In this document: positions 52,588 to 64,000 of the stretch, in pieces | How the letters are laid out: the number at the start of each line of letters is the position of its first letter | How positions within the stretch are numbered: the stretch's first letter is position 1 | Origin: Anadara kagoshimensis | Lineage: Eukaryota > Mollusca > Bivalvia > Arcoida > Arcidae | Direction of reading: 5' to 3' | Assembly: GCA_021292105.1 (NCBI GenBank) | Contig: CM037867.1 | Location: 44,071,731-44,135,730, forward strand | Length of the DNA stretch: 64,000 nt | Position numbers and translations under genes: made by a program | Notes under the pieces: model-generated | What the model saw: only the letters and a program-made list of their open reading frames with translations | Database searches by the model: none | Told to the model about the DNA's origin: nothing

Positions 52588-52972
52588 AAGTAATTTCATC
52601 ATATAGCTGTACTGTATTGTAATATCAACATATACCTATGCTCTATGGTAAAATCACATATAGCTGATGGACATATTTTTATCGAAACCTTTCAAAAATA
52701 TACACGAAGTATCTAACATAAAGGTATATTTAACAGTTTTACAATCATAATTTATTTACAATGTAATGAACGTATAAATAATTTTAAGTCGTTTATTTTA
52801 GATAGTACTGCACTTCACTGAACTATCAAATTTAGTAACTGATGCTTGTTATCTCGAATCAAAGTCATTTACCTCTGAAATTTAAAAGAAAATTTCTGAA
52901 ATAATCTTGGTTCTTTTGAAAATTGAGATGTGGGCGAATAAACTTGTTAGACATAATGATTTATTGTTTGCT
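52588..52972. other. stray 29-bp units and AT-rich spacer
   Basis: About 52597-52670 contains roughly two and a half diverged 29-bp units. The rest, to 52972, shows nothing recognisable. Confidence 0.65.
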
Positions 52973-55913
52973 TGCTAATATACTATCAGAGAATAATATG
53001 ATACATTATCAGGTGGACTATCGTCATCAGAGTGACTCCTAATATTTTATCAGAGAATAAAATGATACATGAACAGGTGGTCCATTGTCATCAGAGTGCC
53101 TCCTAATATATCTAAGAATAATATGATACATTATCAGGTGGACTATCGTCATCAGAGTGACTCCTAATATTTTATCAGAGAATAAAATGATACATGAACA
53201 GGTGGTCCATTGTCATCAGAGTGCCTCCTAATATACTATCAGAGAATAATATGATACATTATCAGGTGGACTATCGTCATCAGAGTGACTCCTAATATTT
53301 TATCAGAGAATAAAATGATACATGAACAGGTGGTCCATTGTCATCAGAGTGCCTCCTAATATACTATCAGAGAATAATATGATACATTATCAGGTGGACT
53401 ATCGTCATCAGAGTGACTCCTAATATTTTATCAGAGAATAAAATGATACATGAACAGGTGGTCCATTGTCATCAGAGTGCCTCCTAATATACTATCAGAG
53501 AATAATTTGATACATTATCAGGTGGACAATTGTCATCAAAGTGACTCCTAATATACTATCAGAGAATACAATGATACATTATCAGGTGATCCATTGTCAT
53601 AAGAGTGACCTCTAATATACTATCAGAGAATACAATGATACATTATCAGGTGGTCCATTGTCATAAGAGTGACCTCTAATATACTATCAGAGAATACAAT
53701 GATACATTATCAGGTGGTCCATTGTCATAAGAGTGACCTCTTATGTACTAACAGAGAATACAATGATACATTATCAGGTGGTCCATTGTCATCAGAATCA
53801 CTCCTAATGTACTAACAGAGAATACAATGATACATTATCAGGTGGTCCATTGTCATCAGAATCACTCCTAATGTACTAACAGAGAATACAATGATACATT
53901 ATCAGGTGGGCTATTGTTATCAGAGTGACTCCTAATATATTATCAGAGAATAAAATGATACATTATCAGGTGGTCAGTTGTTATGAAAAAAGAACCCCTA
54001 TATACTATTAGAGATTAAAATGATACAGTATCAGGTGGTCCATCGTCATCAGACTGACACTTAATGTACTATCAGATAATAAAATAATACATTATCAGGT
54101 GGTCCATTGTCATCAGAGTGACTCCAAATATTTTATCAGAGAATACAATAATACATTATCAGTTGGTCCATTGTCATCAGACTGACTCCTAATGCACTAT
54201 CAGAAAATAAAATGATACATTATCAGTTGGTATATCGTCATCAGAGTGACCTCTAATATACTATCAGAAAATAAAATGATACATTATTAGGTGGTCAACT
54301 GCCATCAGAGTGACCTCTACTATATTACCAGAGGATAAAATGATACTGTATCAGGTGGTCCATTGTCATCAGAGTGACTCCTAATATACAGAGAATAAAA
54401 CGATACATGACTCCGACTATTATTAGAGAATAAAATGATACATTATCAGGTGGTCTGCTGTTATGAGAATGACTCCCAATATAGTATCAGTGAATAAAAT
54501 GATACATTATCAGGTGGTCCATCGTCATCAGAATCACTCCTAATGTACTATCGGAGAATACAATAATACATTATCAGGTGGTCTATCGTCATCAGAATCA
54601 CTCCTAATGTACTAACAGAGAATACAATGATACATTATCAGGTGATCCATTGTCATCAGAGTTACTCCTAATATACTATCAGAGAATACAATGATACATT
54701 ATCAGGTGGGCTATTGTTATCAGAGTGACTCCTAATATATTATCAGAGATTAAAATCATACAGTATCAGGAGGTCCATCGTTATGCAAGTGCCTCCTAAT
54801 ATGCTATCAGAGAATAAAATGATACAGTATCAGGTGGTCCATTGTCATCAGACTGACATCTAATGTACTATTAGATAATAAAATGATACAGTATCAGGTG
54901 GTCCATTGTCATCAGAGTGACTCCAAATATTTTATCAGAGAATACAATAATACATTATCAGTTGGTTCATTCTCATCAGACTGACTCCTAATGAACTATC
55001 AGAAAATAAAATGATACAGTATCAGGCGGTCCATTGTCATCAGAGTGACCTCTAATATACTATCAGAGTATAAAATGATATAGTATCACGTGGTCCATTT
55101 TTATGAAAGTGATTCCTAATATACTATCAGAGAATTAAATGATACATTATCAGGTGGTCCATCGTCATCAGCTTGACTCCCAATGTACTATCAGAAAATA
55201 AAATGATACATTATCAGGGGGTCAACTGCCATCAGAGTGACCTCTACTATATTACCAGAGAATAAAATGATACAGTATCAGGTGGTCCATTGTCATCAGA
55301 GTGACTCCTAATATACTATCAGAGAATAAAATGATACATGACTCCGAAGACATTATTAGAGAATAAAATGATACATTATCAGGTGGTCCGTTGTTATGAG
55401 AATGACTCCCAATATACTATCAGAGAATAAAATGATACATTATCAGGTGGTCCATCGTTATCAGAATGACTCCCAATATACTATCAGAGAATAAAATGAT
55501 ACATTATCAGGTGGTCCATCGTTATCAGAATCACTCCTAATGTACTATCGGAGAATACAATAATACATTATCAGGTGGTCCATTATCATCACAGTGACTC
55601 CTAATATACTATCAGACAATAAAATGATACATTATCAGGTGGTCCATCGTCATCAGAATCACTGCTAATATACTATCAGAGAATTCAATAATACAGTATC
55701 AGGTGGTCCATTGTCATCAGAGTGACTCCGAATATACTATCAGACAATAAAATGATACATCAGAATGACCTCTACTAAATTACCAGAGAATAAAATGATA
55801 CAGTATCAGGTGGTCCATTGTCATCAGAGTGACTCCAGAATAAAATGATACATGACTCCGAAGATATTATTAGAGAATAAAATGAAACATTATCAGGTGG
55901 TCCGTTGTTATGA

Positions 55914-56270
55914 TTGGTTGTTTGATTGAATGTTGCTTAACGTCGCATTAGCAATTTTTCAGCTATTCGTGACGAGAACTATTAATTAATCTCTATGGAT
56001 TAATCTATGAACAATTTTCTGTATGCATGTGAAGTGCGTGTGTGTTGTATGGTCTGCCTTGCACTAGCGCGCACTCAGGACGACTTTACCGTGCTAGCTC
56101 ACAGAGTCAGTACACCGCAGACAAGCGTACCACTCCCCCAGTCCATTATACTGATACCAGGTGAATCAGTAAAGGCTAACGGCAAGGAAAATTCACTTTC
56201 CCACATGTGGTCCGAGCGGAACTCAAACTCACAGCAGTGAGAGACCCTGGATTTGAAGACTGACGTCTTA
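55914..56270 (-). mobile_element. SINE-like retroposon with 13-bp target duplication
   Basis: Inserted into the 64-bp satellite and flanked by a perfect TCCGTTGTTATGA duplication (55901-55913 and 56271-56283), as expected of LINE-mediated insertion. Read on the minus strand, the head near 56270-56205 contains GAGTTTGAGTTCC, B-box-like. The tail reads GCGACGTTAAGCAACATTCA followed by an ATCAAACAACCA end. The GTTGCTTAACGTCGC end and the CACTCAGGACGACTTTACCG stretch resemble repeats I recall from molluscan genomes. The frames at 56007-56240 and 56099-56296 are shadows. Family name not assigned. Confidence 0.8.
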
Positions 56271-58439
56271 TCCGTTGTTATGAGAATGACTCCCAATATA
56301 CTATTAGAGAATAAAATGATACATTATCAGGTGGTCCATTCTCATCACAGTGTCTCCTAATGTACTATCAGAAAATACAATAATACTTTATCAGGTGGTC
56401 CATTGTCATCAGAGTGACTCCAATATATCAGAGAATAAAATGATACATTATCAGGTGGTCCATTCTCATCACAGTGACTCCAAATATTTTATCAGAGAAC
56501 ACAATGATACATTATCAGTTGGTCCATTGTCATTAGAGTGACTCCTAATGTACTATCAGAAAATAAAATGATACAGTATCAGGTGGTCCATTGTCATCAG
56601 AGTGACTCAAAATATTTTATCAGAGAATACAATGATACATTATCAGTTGGTCCATTGTCATCAGAGTGACTCAAAATATTTATCAGAAAATAAAATGATA
56701 CATTATCAGGTGGTCCATTGTCATCAGACTGACTCCTAATGCACTATCAGAAAATAAAATGATACATTGTCAGGTGGTCCATTGTCATCAGAGTGACTCC
56801 TAATATACTATCAAAGAATAAAATGATACAGTATCAGGTGGTCCAACGTTATGAAAGTGACTCCTAATATACTATCAGAGAATACAATAATACTGTATCA
56901 GGTGGTCCATTGTCATCAGCCTGACTCCTAATGTACTATCAGAAAATAAGGTGGTCAACTGCTATCAGAATGACCACTACTAAATTACCAGAGAATAAAA
57001 TGATACAGCATCAGGTGGTCCATCGTCATCAGAGTGACTCCTAATATACTATCAGAGAATAAAATGATATATTATCAGGTGGTCCATCGTCATCAGAGTG
57101 ACTCCTAATATACTACCAGAGAATAAAATGATATATTATCAGTTGGTCCATTGTCATCAGAGTGACTCCTAATATACTACCAGAGAATAAAATGATATAT
57201 TATCAGTTGGTCCATTGTCATCAAAATGACCTCTAATATACTATCAGAGAATGAATGATACAGTATCAGGTGGTCCATTGTTATGAAAGTGACTCCTAAT
57301 ATACTATCAGAGAATTAAATGATACATTATCAGGTGGTCCATCGTCATTAGCCTGACTCCTAATGTACTATCAGAAAATAAAATGATACATTATCAGGTG
57401 GTCAACTGCCATCAGAATGACCTCTACTAAATTACCAGAGAATAAAATGATACAGTATCAGGTGGTCTATTGTCACCAGAGTGACTCCTAATATACTATC
57501 AGAGAATTAAATGATACATTATCAGGTGGTCCATCGTCATTTGCTTGACTCCTAATGTACTATCAGAAAATAAATGATACATTATCAGGTGGTCCATTGT
57601 GATCAGACTGACACTTAATGTACTATCAGATAATAAAATGATACAGTATCAGGTGGTCCATCGTTATGCAAGTGACTCCTAATATGCTATCAGAGAATAA
57701 AATGATACAGTATCAGGGGGTCCATTGTCATCAGACTGACACCTAATGTACTATCAGATAACAAAATGATGCAGTATCAGGTGGTGCATCGTCATCAGAC
57801 TGACACCTAATGTACTATCAGATAAGAAAATGATACATTATCAGGTGGTCCATTGTCATCAGAGTGACTCCAAATATTTTATCAGAGAAACCAATGATAC
57901 AGTATCAGGTGGTCCATTGTCATCAGACTAGCTCCTTATATACTATCAGAGAATGAAATGATACATTATCAGGTGGTCCATTGTCATCAGAGTGACCTCT
58001 AATATACTATCAGAGTATAAAATGATACAGTATCACGTGGTCCGTTGTTATGAGAATGACTCCTAATATACTATCAGAGAATACAATAATACATTATCAG
58101 GTGGTCCATTGTCATCAGAGTGACTCCTAATATACTATCAGACAATAAAATGATACAGTATCAGTTGGTCCATTGTCATCAGACTGACTCCTAATGTACT
58201 ATCAGATAATAAAATGATACATTATCAGGTGGTCCATTGTCATCAGAGTGACTTCTAATATACTATCAGATAATAAAATGATACAGTATTAGGTGGTCCA
58301 TTGTTATGAAAGTGACTCCTAATATAATATCAGAGAATAAAATGATACAGTATCAGGTGGTCCATTGTTGAAAGTGACTCCTAATATAATATCAGAGAAT
58401 AAAATGATACATTATCAGGTGGTCCGTTGTTATGAAAGT

Positions 58440-58570
58440 GACTCCTAATATCCTAATGGACAACCTGGTAATGTAACATTTTATTATCAGGTCTTCCGTT
58501 GTTATGAAAGTGCCTCCTAATATCCTAATGGACCACCTGGTAATGTAACATTTTATATCAGGTGGTCCAT
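58440..58570. repeat. micro-inverted 64-bp units
   Basis: TAATGGACCACCTGGTAATG and on to TAACATTTTAT is the inverse of the ATAAAATGATACATTATCAG / GTGGTCCATT part of the normal unit. It occurs twice here (one with ACAACCTGG) and twice again at about 60810-60920. At 58528-58570 inverse and direct parts face each other, ATGGACCACCTG and CAGGTGGTCCAT, forming a 12-bp perfect stem. Confidence 0.8.
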
Positions 58571-58668
58571 CGTCATCAGACTGACTCCTAATGTACTATC
58601 AGAAAATAAAATGATACATTATCAGATGGTCAACTGTCATCAGAGTGACCTCTACTATATTACCAGAG

Positions 58669-60496
58669 ACGTTATGTTTGATGTCTGTTTACCACTGTTT
58701 TTACATTATGTTTGATGTCTGTTTACCACTGTTTTTACATTATGTTGGATGTCTGTTTACCACTGTTTTTACGTTATGTTTGATGTCTGTTTACCACTGT
58801 TTTTACGTTATGTTTGATGTCTGTTTACCACTGTTTTTACATATGTTTGATGTCTGTTTACCACTGTTTTACATTATGTTTGATGTCTGTTTACCACTGT
58901 TTTTACATTATGTTGGATGTCTGTTTACCACTGTTTTTACGTTATGTTTGATATCTGTTGACCACTGTTTTTACGTTATATGTTGGATATCTTTAACCAC
59001 TGTTTTTACGTTATGTTGGATATCTGTAAACACTGTTTTTACGTTATATGTTGGATGTCTTTAACCACTGTTTTCGTGTTATGTTGGATGTCTGTTTACC
59101 ACTGTTTTTACGTTATGTAGGATTTCTTTTAACACTGTTTTACGTTATGTTGGATATCTGTTTACCACTGATTTTTACGTTATGTTGGATGTCTGTTTAC
59201 CACTGTTTTCGTGTTATGTTTGATGTCTGTTTACCACTGTTTTTACGTTATGTAGGATTTCTTTTAACACTGTTTTACGTTATGTTGGATATCTGTTTAC
59301 CACTGATTTTTACGTTATGTTTGATGTCTGTTTACCACTGTTTTCGTGTTATGTTTGATGTCTGTTTACCACTGTTTTTGCGTTATGTTCGATTTCTTTT
59401 AACGCTGTTTTACGTTATGTTGGATATCTGTTTACCACTGTTTTTTACGTTATGTTTGATGTCTGTTTACCACTGTTTTCGTGTTATGTTTGATGTCTGT
59501 TTACCACTGTTTTTGCGTTATGTTCGATTTCTTTTAACACTGTTTTACGTTATGTTGGATATCTGTTTACCACTGATTTTTACGTTATGTTTGATGTCTG
59601 TTTACCACTGTTTTCGTGTTATGTTTGATGTCTGTTTACCACTGTTTTTGCGTTATGTTCGATTTCTTTTAACGCTGTTTTACGTTATGTTGGATATCTG
59701 TTTACCACTGTTTTTACGTTATGTTGGATATCTGTAACCACTGTTTTTACGTTATATGTTGGATATCTTTAACCACTGTTTTCGTGTTATGTTGGATGTC
59801 TGTTTACCACTGTTTTTACGTTATGTAGGATTTCTTTTAACACTGTTTTACGTTATGTTGGATATCTGTTTACCACTGATTTTTACGTTATGTTTGATGT
59901 CTGTTTACCACTGTTTTCGTGTTATGTTTGATGTCTGTTTACCACTGTTTTTGCGTTATGTTCGATTTCTTTTAACGCTGTTTTACGTTATGTTGGATAT
60001 CTGTTTACCACTGTTTTTTACGTTATGTTGGATGTTTTTTAACACTGTTTTATGTTATGTTTGATGTCTGTTTACCACTGTTTTACATTATGTTGGATGT
60101 CTGTTTACCACTGTTTTTACATTATGTTGGATGTCTGTTTACCACTGTTTTAACGTTATGTTGGATGTCTGTTTACCACTGTTTTCGTGTTATGTTTGAT
60201 GTCTGTTTACCACTGTTTTTACGTTATGTTGGATTTCTTTTAACACTGTTTTTACGTTATGTTGGATTTCTTTTAACACTGTTTTACGTTATGTTGGATA
60301 TCTGTTTACCACTGTTTTTTACGTTATGTTGGATTTCTTTTAACACTGTTTTACGTTATGTTGGATATCTGTTTACCACTGTTTTTTACGTTATGTTGGA
60401 TGTCTCTTAACACTGTTTTACGTTATGTTGGATATCTGTTTACCACTGTTTTTTACATTATGTTGGATGTCTTTAACCACTGTTTCCGTGTTATGT
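58669..60496 (+). repeat. 34-bp satellite array with a 135-bp higher-order unit
   Basis: The unit is TTGGATGTCTGTTTACCACT followed by GTTTTTACGTTATG. Variants TTCGATTTCTTTTAAC and TTTTCGTGTTATG alternate in a four-unit higher-order repeat: TTCGATTTC landmarks at 59388, 59523 and 59658 are 135 bp apart. T-rich sense frames (up to 229 codons) are chance readings. Confidence 0.96.
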
Positions 60497-60731
60497 TTTA
60501 TTAGTTACGTGCATTGTTGGATGTTATCGTTAACTGTTATGTACTTGGTATTTTAGTTCTTGATTTTTTATATCATTTTGTGTTTAGTGTTTTTGTTTAC
60601 CAATGTATGCATGCTTTGGTTAGCGTTGTTGTTTGCTTCTGCTTTTTATGGATGTTGTTTGTCACTGTTAATTTGTTAAGTTGGTTACTGTTGCCTGTAA
60701 TTGTTTACGTAAAACGTATCGTTTCTTCCTT
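60497..60731 (+). repeat. 235-bp module, copy 1
   Basis: Begins TTATTAGTTACGTGCATTG and ends CGTATCGTTTCTTCCT; it appears identical to 61906-62140 (offset 1409). It reads a 72-codon hydrophobic frame (MLDVIVNCYVLGILVL...VYVKRIVSS). T-rich composition alone can produce that, so it is not called as a gene. Confidence 0.85.
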
Positions 60732-62140
60732 GACTCCTAATATAATATCAGAGAATAAAATGATACATTATCAGGTGGTCCGTTGTTATGAAAGTGACTC
60801 CTAATATCCTAATGGACTACCTGGTAATGTAACATTTTATTATCAGGTCTTCCGTTGTTATGAAAGTGCCTCCTAATATCCTAATGGACCACCTGGTAAT
60901 GTAACATTTTATTATCAGGTGGTCCATCGTCATCATACTGACTCCTAATGTACTATCAGAAAATAAAATGATACATTATCAGGTGGTCAACTGTCATCAG
61001 AGTGACCTCTACTATATTACTAGAGACGTTATGTTTGATGTCTGTTTACCACTGTTTTTACATTATGTTTGATGTCTGTTTACCACTGTTTTTACATTAT
61101 GTTGGATGTCTGTTTACCACTGTTTTTACGTTATGTTGGATGTCTGTTTACCACTGTTTTTACGTTATGTTTGATGTCTGTTTACCACTGTTTTTACGTT
61201 ATGTTTGATGTCTTTAACCACTGTTTTCGTGTTATGTTTGATGTCTGTTTACCACTGTTTTTACGTTATGTTGGATTTCTTTTAACACTGTTTTTACGTT
61301 ATGTTGGATTTCTTTTAACACTGTTTTACGTTATGTTTGATGTCTGTTTACCACTGTTTTTACGTTATGTTTGATGTCTGTTTACCACTGTTTTTACGTT
61401 ATGTTGGATATCTGTTTACCATTGTTTTTTACGTTATGTTGGATGTCTTTAACCACTGTTTTCGTGTTATGTTGGATATATGTTTACCACTGTTTTTACG
61501 TTATGTTGGATTTCTTTTAACACTGTTTTCGTGTTATGTTTGATGTCTGTTTACCACTGTTTTTACGTTATGTTGGATTTCTTTTAACACTGTTTTACGT
61601 TATGTTGGATTTCTTTTAACACTGTTTTACGTTATGTTTGATGTCTGTTTACCACTGTTTTTACGTTATGTTTGTCTGTTTACCACTGTTTTTACGTTAT
61701 GTTGGATATCTGTTTACCACTGTTTTTTACGTTATGTTGGATGTCTTTAACCACTGTTTTCGTGTTATGTTGGATATCTGTTTACCACTGTTTTTTACGT
61801 TATGTTGGATGTCTTTTAACACTGTTTTACGTTATGTTGGATATCTGTTTACCACTGCTTTTTACATTATGTTGGATGTCTTTAACCACTGTTTTCGTGT
61901 TATGTTTTATTAGTTACGTGCATTGTTGGATGTTATCGTTAACTGTTATGTACTTGGTATTTTAGTTCTTGATTTTTTATATCATTTTGTGTTTAGTGTT
62001 TTTGTTTACCAATGTATGCATGCTTTGGTTAGCGTTGTTGTTTGCTTCTGCTTTTTATGGATGTTGTTTGTCACTGTTAATTTGTTAAGTTGGTTACTGT
62101 TGCCTGTAATTGTTTACGTAAAACGTATCGTTTCTTCCTT
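60732..62140 (+). repeat. second copy of the composite 64-bp/34-bp/235-bp block
   Basis: Reprises 58377-60731 in order: end of the 64-bp satellite including the micro-inverted units (60732-61020), 34-bp satellite (61021-61905, about 26 units versus 53 in the first copy) and the 235-bp module (61906-62140). Near-identical flanking parts with a different array length show recent block duplication followed by array change. Confidence 0.9.
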
Positions 62141-62852
62141 TGACGTAGTTTTAAGGATAAAAATTGTGTTTTAATAATCCATCTATTGGGAAGTTGCATT
62201 TAGAAACCACACATTTATCCATTGAAATCACATTTTTAAATTATATTTATTTTTTATGTTATTGTATAAGTAATGTCTAATACATGTTTACTACACCCAG
62301 CTTCTTCCAAGAACGCATATATAAGAATCTCTTTTATCGTGTAAAGAAAATAAGCTGTTGTGTTAGTTAAGTCTACCTAGATTTCAGTATGAGATTATTT
62401 AATTAAAATTCAGTATTTTGTTTAAATAATCTTGAAATCTATCACCACTCTAAAAACTATTTTCTTACAACATAATAGAATGTAATTAACATATTTGTGA
62501 TTTTCTAAATAATAGATAAGTTGTATTTTATAAAATGGAGTACGTTCATGATATAAGCTCATTTTGTACGGATGTTGCACATTATATATTTATTTGCTAT
62601 ATACATTTTTTCTACTGACCAAACCTTCTGTGTAATTTACTTAAGCATAATTAACTATTGATGAACATCTACTGTTTGCTTTGTGATATTTTTATTAGCA
62701 TTTTGCCAACTAAAGAACGTGATCTATAGTTCCAGCAACAAGGTCGTGCATACTTAAATTCATAATTATCTTGTTTCAGCATAACAAACTCATGCATAGA
62801 AATTATATGTCTAGAATCTAAATGTTTTGCCACACCAGACTATCAAAAGGAA

Positions 62853-62883
<31 letters not shown>

Positions 62884-63905
62884 TTGAAATAAAAAGGTTA
62901 TTTAGCAAAGAATTACTAATTTTCGGGCAATATTTCTAATATTTGTGACACCTTTTGGTTGGTGTATGGATAGAAAATTACCCAGGCACTCTCTGACATG
63001 CATTGGCATGTTTGTTTCTGATTACAGGTAAAATGTTAATAGCTTTTTATACAAATGTATAGAGGAACAAAACGTCATCTACTTAAGGCTGTATCAATTT
63101 AAGGTTCATGTAATGAATCTTTGTGTTTACATTCATTTTTCAATAAGTAAATAAATTTTCACATAGATAACTTGGCTTGCACTACCGCACAACTTTTAAC
63201 TATAGGGCTGAGATTTTCATGCTTTTCACGTCAGTTTTTTTTGTTTATCTATGTAAACTTCAGCAGTTATGACTGTGCGTACAGAATAAACAGTATAACA
63301 TTGAAAATCCAACCCTCTTTACTTGAACCTTATAAACCTTAGACATTTCTGGCTCACAACCCATAATAATTATTAGCATATGAAAAGAATCAACCTAACT
63401 AAGCAAGGTAATGGCTAGTTAAATTTCTATCCATACGTCACCCACCACCCGACCACCAACAAATCAAATATTTCCTGAAATCTATAGGTAAGCACTTAGC
63501 CAACTCAAATTAAATTTAAAAACCTACGTTCCATGGAAAGTCTGGTACTGCAAAAACTAGTACCCAGGCATGTAATATCTATTATGTGTGTGCATTATAC
63601 ACTAGATAATTGTGGATTTTAGTGTTCAGGAACTTGATGTTGGAACTTTACTTACTGTGTTTCAAAGTTTAAAGAGGAACTATTAATATTAAGTTTCAAG
63701 CAAAAAGTAAGTTTTGGTTTACATGTAGAAAAAAAATTAAAACAATGATATTCTTTCACGGAATTTTACTAGTATTACATTTTGTTAAAATAAATGATCT
63801 GAGGTAATTTCCCAGTTACCTCGGTTTTTTTCCTCTTAAGATACCAGGCATTTATATACCAGATATACGACGATAACATAGAGATACCAGACATTAACAC
63901 AGGAT
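62141..63905. other. AT-rich intergenic DNA
   Basis: A (TA)n run and adjacent poly-T lie at about 62849-62885. No coding frame, RNA gene or interspersed repeat was recognised. Confidence 0.65.
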
Positions 63906-63912
63906 GAAATCA

Positions 63913-63985
63913 CATCTTTATGCATTGCATAAAGATGGCATAAAGATGGTCTTTATGCCATCTTTAAGCATAGCGTAAAGATGCA
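63913..63985. repeat. cluster of overlapping hairpins
   Basis: CATCTTTATGC-ATT-GCATAAAGATG (63913-63937) is followed, overlapping, by GATGGCATAAAGA-TGG-TCTTTATGCCATC (63934-63962) and a further diverged GCATAGCGTAAAGATGCAT. Both first stems are perfect (11 and 13 bp). The units are variants of one GCATAAAGATG motif in alternating orientation. Confidence 0.8.
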
Positions 63986-64000
63986 TAATGTCCAAAGTCC

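Larger units (their letters stand above)
52973..58668 (+). repeat. 64-bp satellite array, about 80 units
   Basis: The unit is ACTATCAGAGAATAAAATGA, then TACATTATCAGGTGGTCCAT, then TGTCATCAGAGTGACTCCTA, then ATAT. From 52980 to about 53500 a dimer of about 128 bp is repeated roughly four times, alternating ATTATCAGGTGGACTATCG and ATGAACAGGTGGTCCATTG forms. Later units vary, often with internal deletions. A SINE interrupts the array at 55914-56270. Near 58450-58570 partial units appear in inverse orientation. Confidence 0.96.

Noticed and set aside
56007-56296. Opposing frames of 77 and 65 codons
   Set aside because: Both lie within the SINE insertion and its target duplication.
59048-59737. 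229-codon frame rich in L, F, V, C and Y resembling a membrane protein
   Set aside because: Pure product of the T-rich 34-bp satellite with its 135-bp higher-order period; no non-repetitive coding flank.
60514-60731. 72-residue hydrophobic frame in the 235-bp module as a small membrane protein gene
   Set aside because: T-rich DNA readily gives hydrophobic translations. The duplicate copy is identical because the duplication is recent, so conservation cannot be argued.

Overview
The window is eukaryotic, AT-rich, non-genic DNA dominated by tandem repeats. No intact host protein gene, rRNA or tRNA gene was recognised. Most long open frames are by-products of tandem repeats whose period is a multiple of three or which lack stops. 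The only protein-coding relics are broken Tc1/mariner transposases. A short retroposon at 55914-56270 resembles SINE-type repeats I associate with molluscs (recalled, not searched). Together with the microsatellites and hairpin elements this makes a mollusc or another lophotrochozoan the best guess; that is inference.

Layout. 1-398: 44-bp tandem array. 399-8960: AT-rich single-copy-like DNA with microsatellites, a small hairpin element, three perfect CRE palindromes, a TATA/initiator-like GC-rich patch near 6150 and a tRNA-like (SINE head) relic near 7010. 8961-9614: a foldback element whose two arms are inverted arrays of a 21-bp unit. 9830-18520: 55-bp satellite, containing a recent ~3.0-kb tandem duplication. 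18520-23700: AT-rich DNA with simple repeats, a second copy of a dispersed repeat and a block of TTAATCTAGGATT motifs. 23715-23937: near-perfect 101-bp-arm hairpin. 24780-32751: 60-bp satellite leading into a very large imperfect palindrome that carries a dead Tc1-like transposase in each arm. 33190-45545: 54-bp satellite of roughly 230 units with higher-order structure. 47473-50395: 29-bp satellite, followed by a 2.2-kb nest of insertions including a Tc1 element (50840-51982) with recognisable TIRs and two MITE-like hairpins. 52973-58668: 64-bp satellite interrupted by a SINE with a 13-bp target duplication. 58669-62140: 34-bp satellite plus a 235-bp module, duplicated as a composite unit. 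62141-64000: AT-rich DNA ending in a cluster of hairpins.

Altogether more than half of the window is tandem repeat, made of at least seven unrelated families with units of 21 to 64 bp. This suggests a heterochromatic, pericentromeric or subtelomeric setting, or a locus with very active repeat turnover. Coordinates of array edges are by eye and may be off by a unit; copy numbers are length divided by period.
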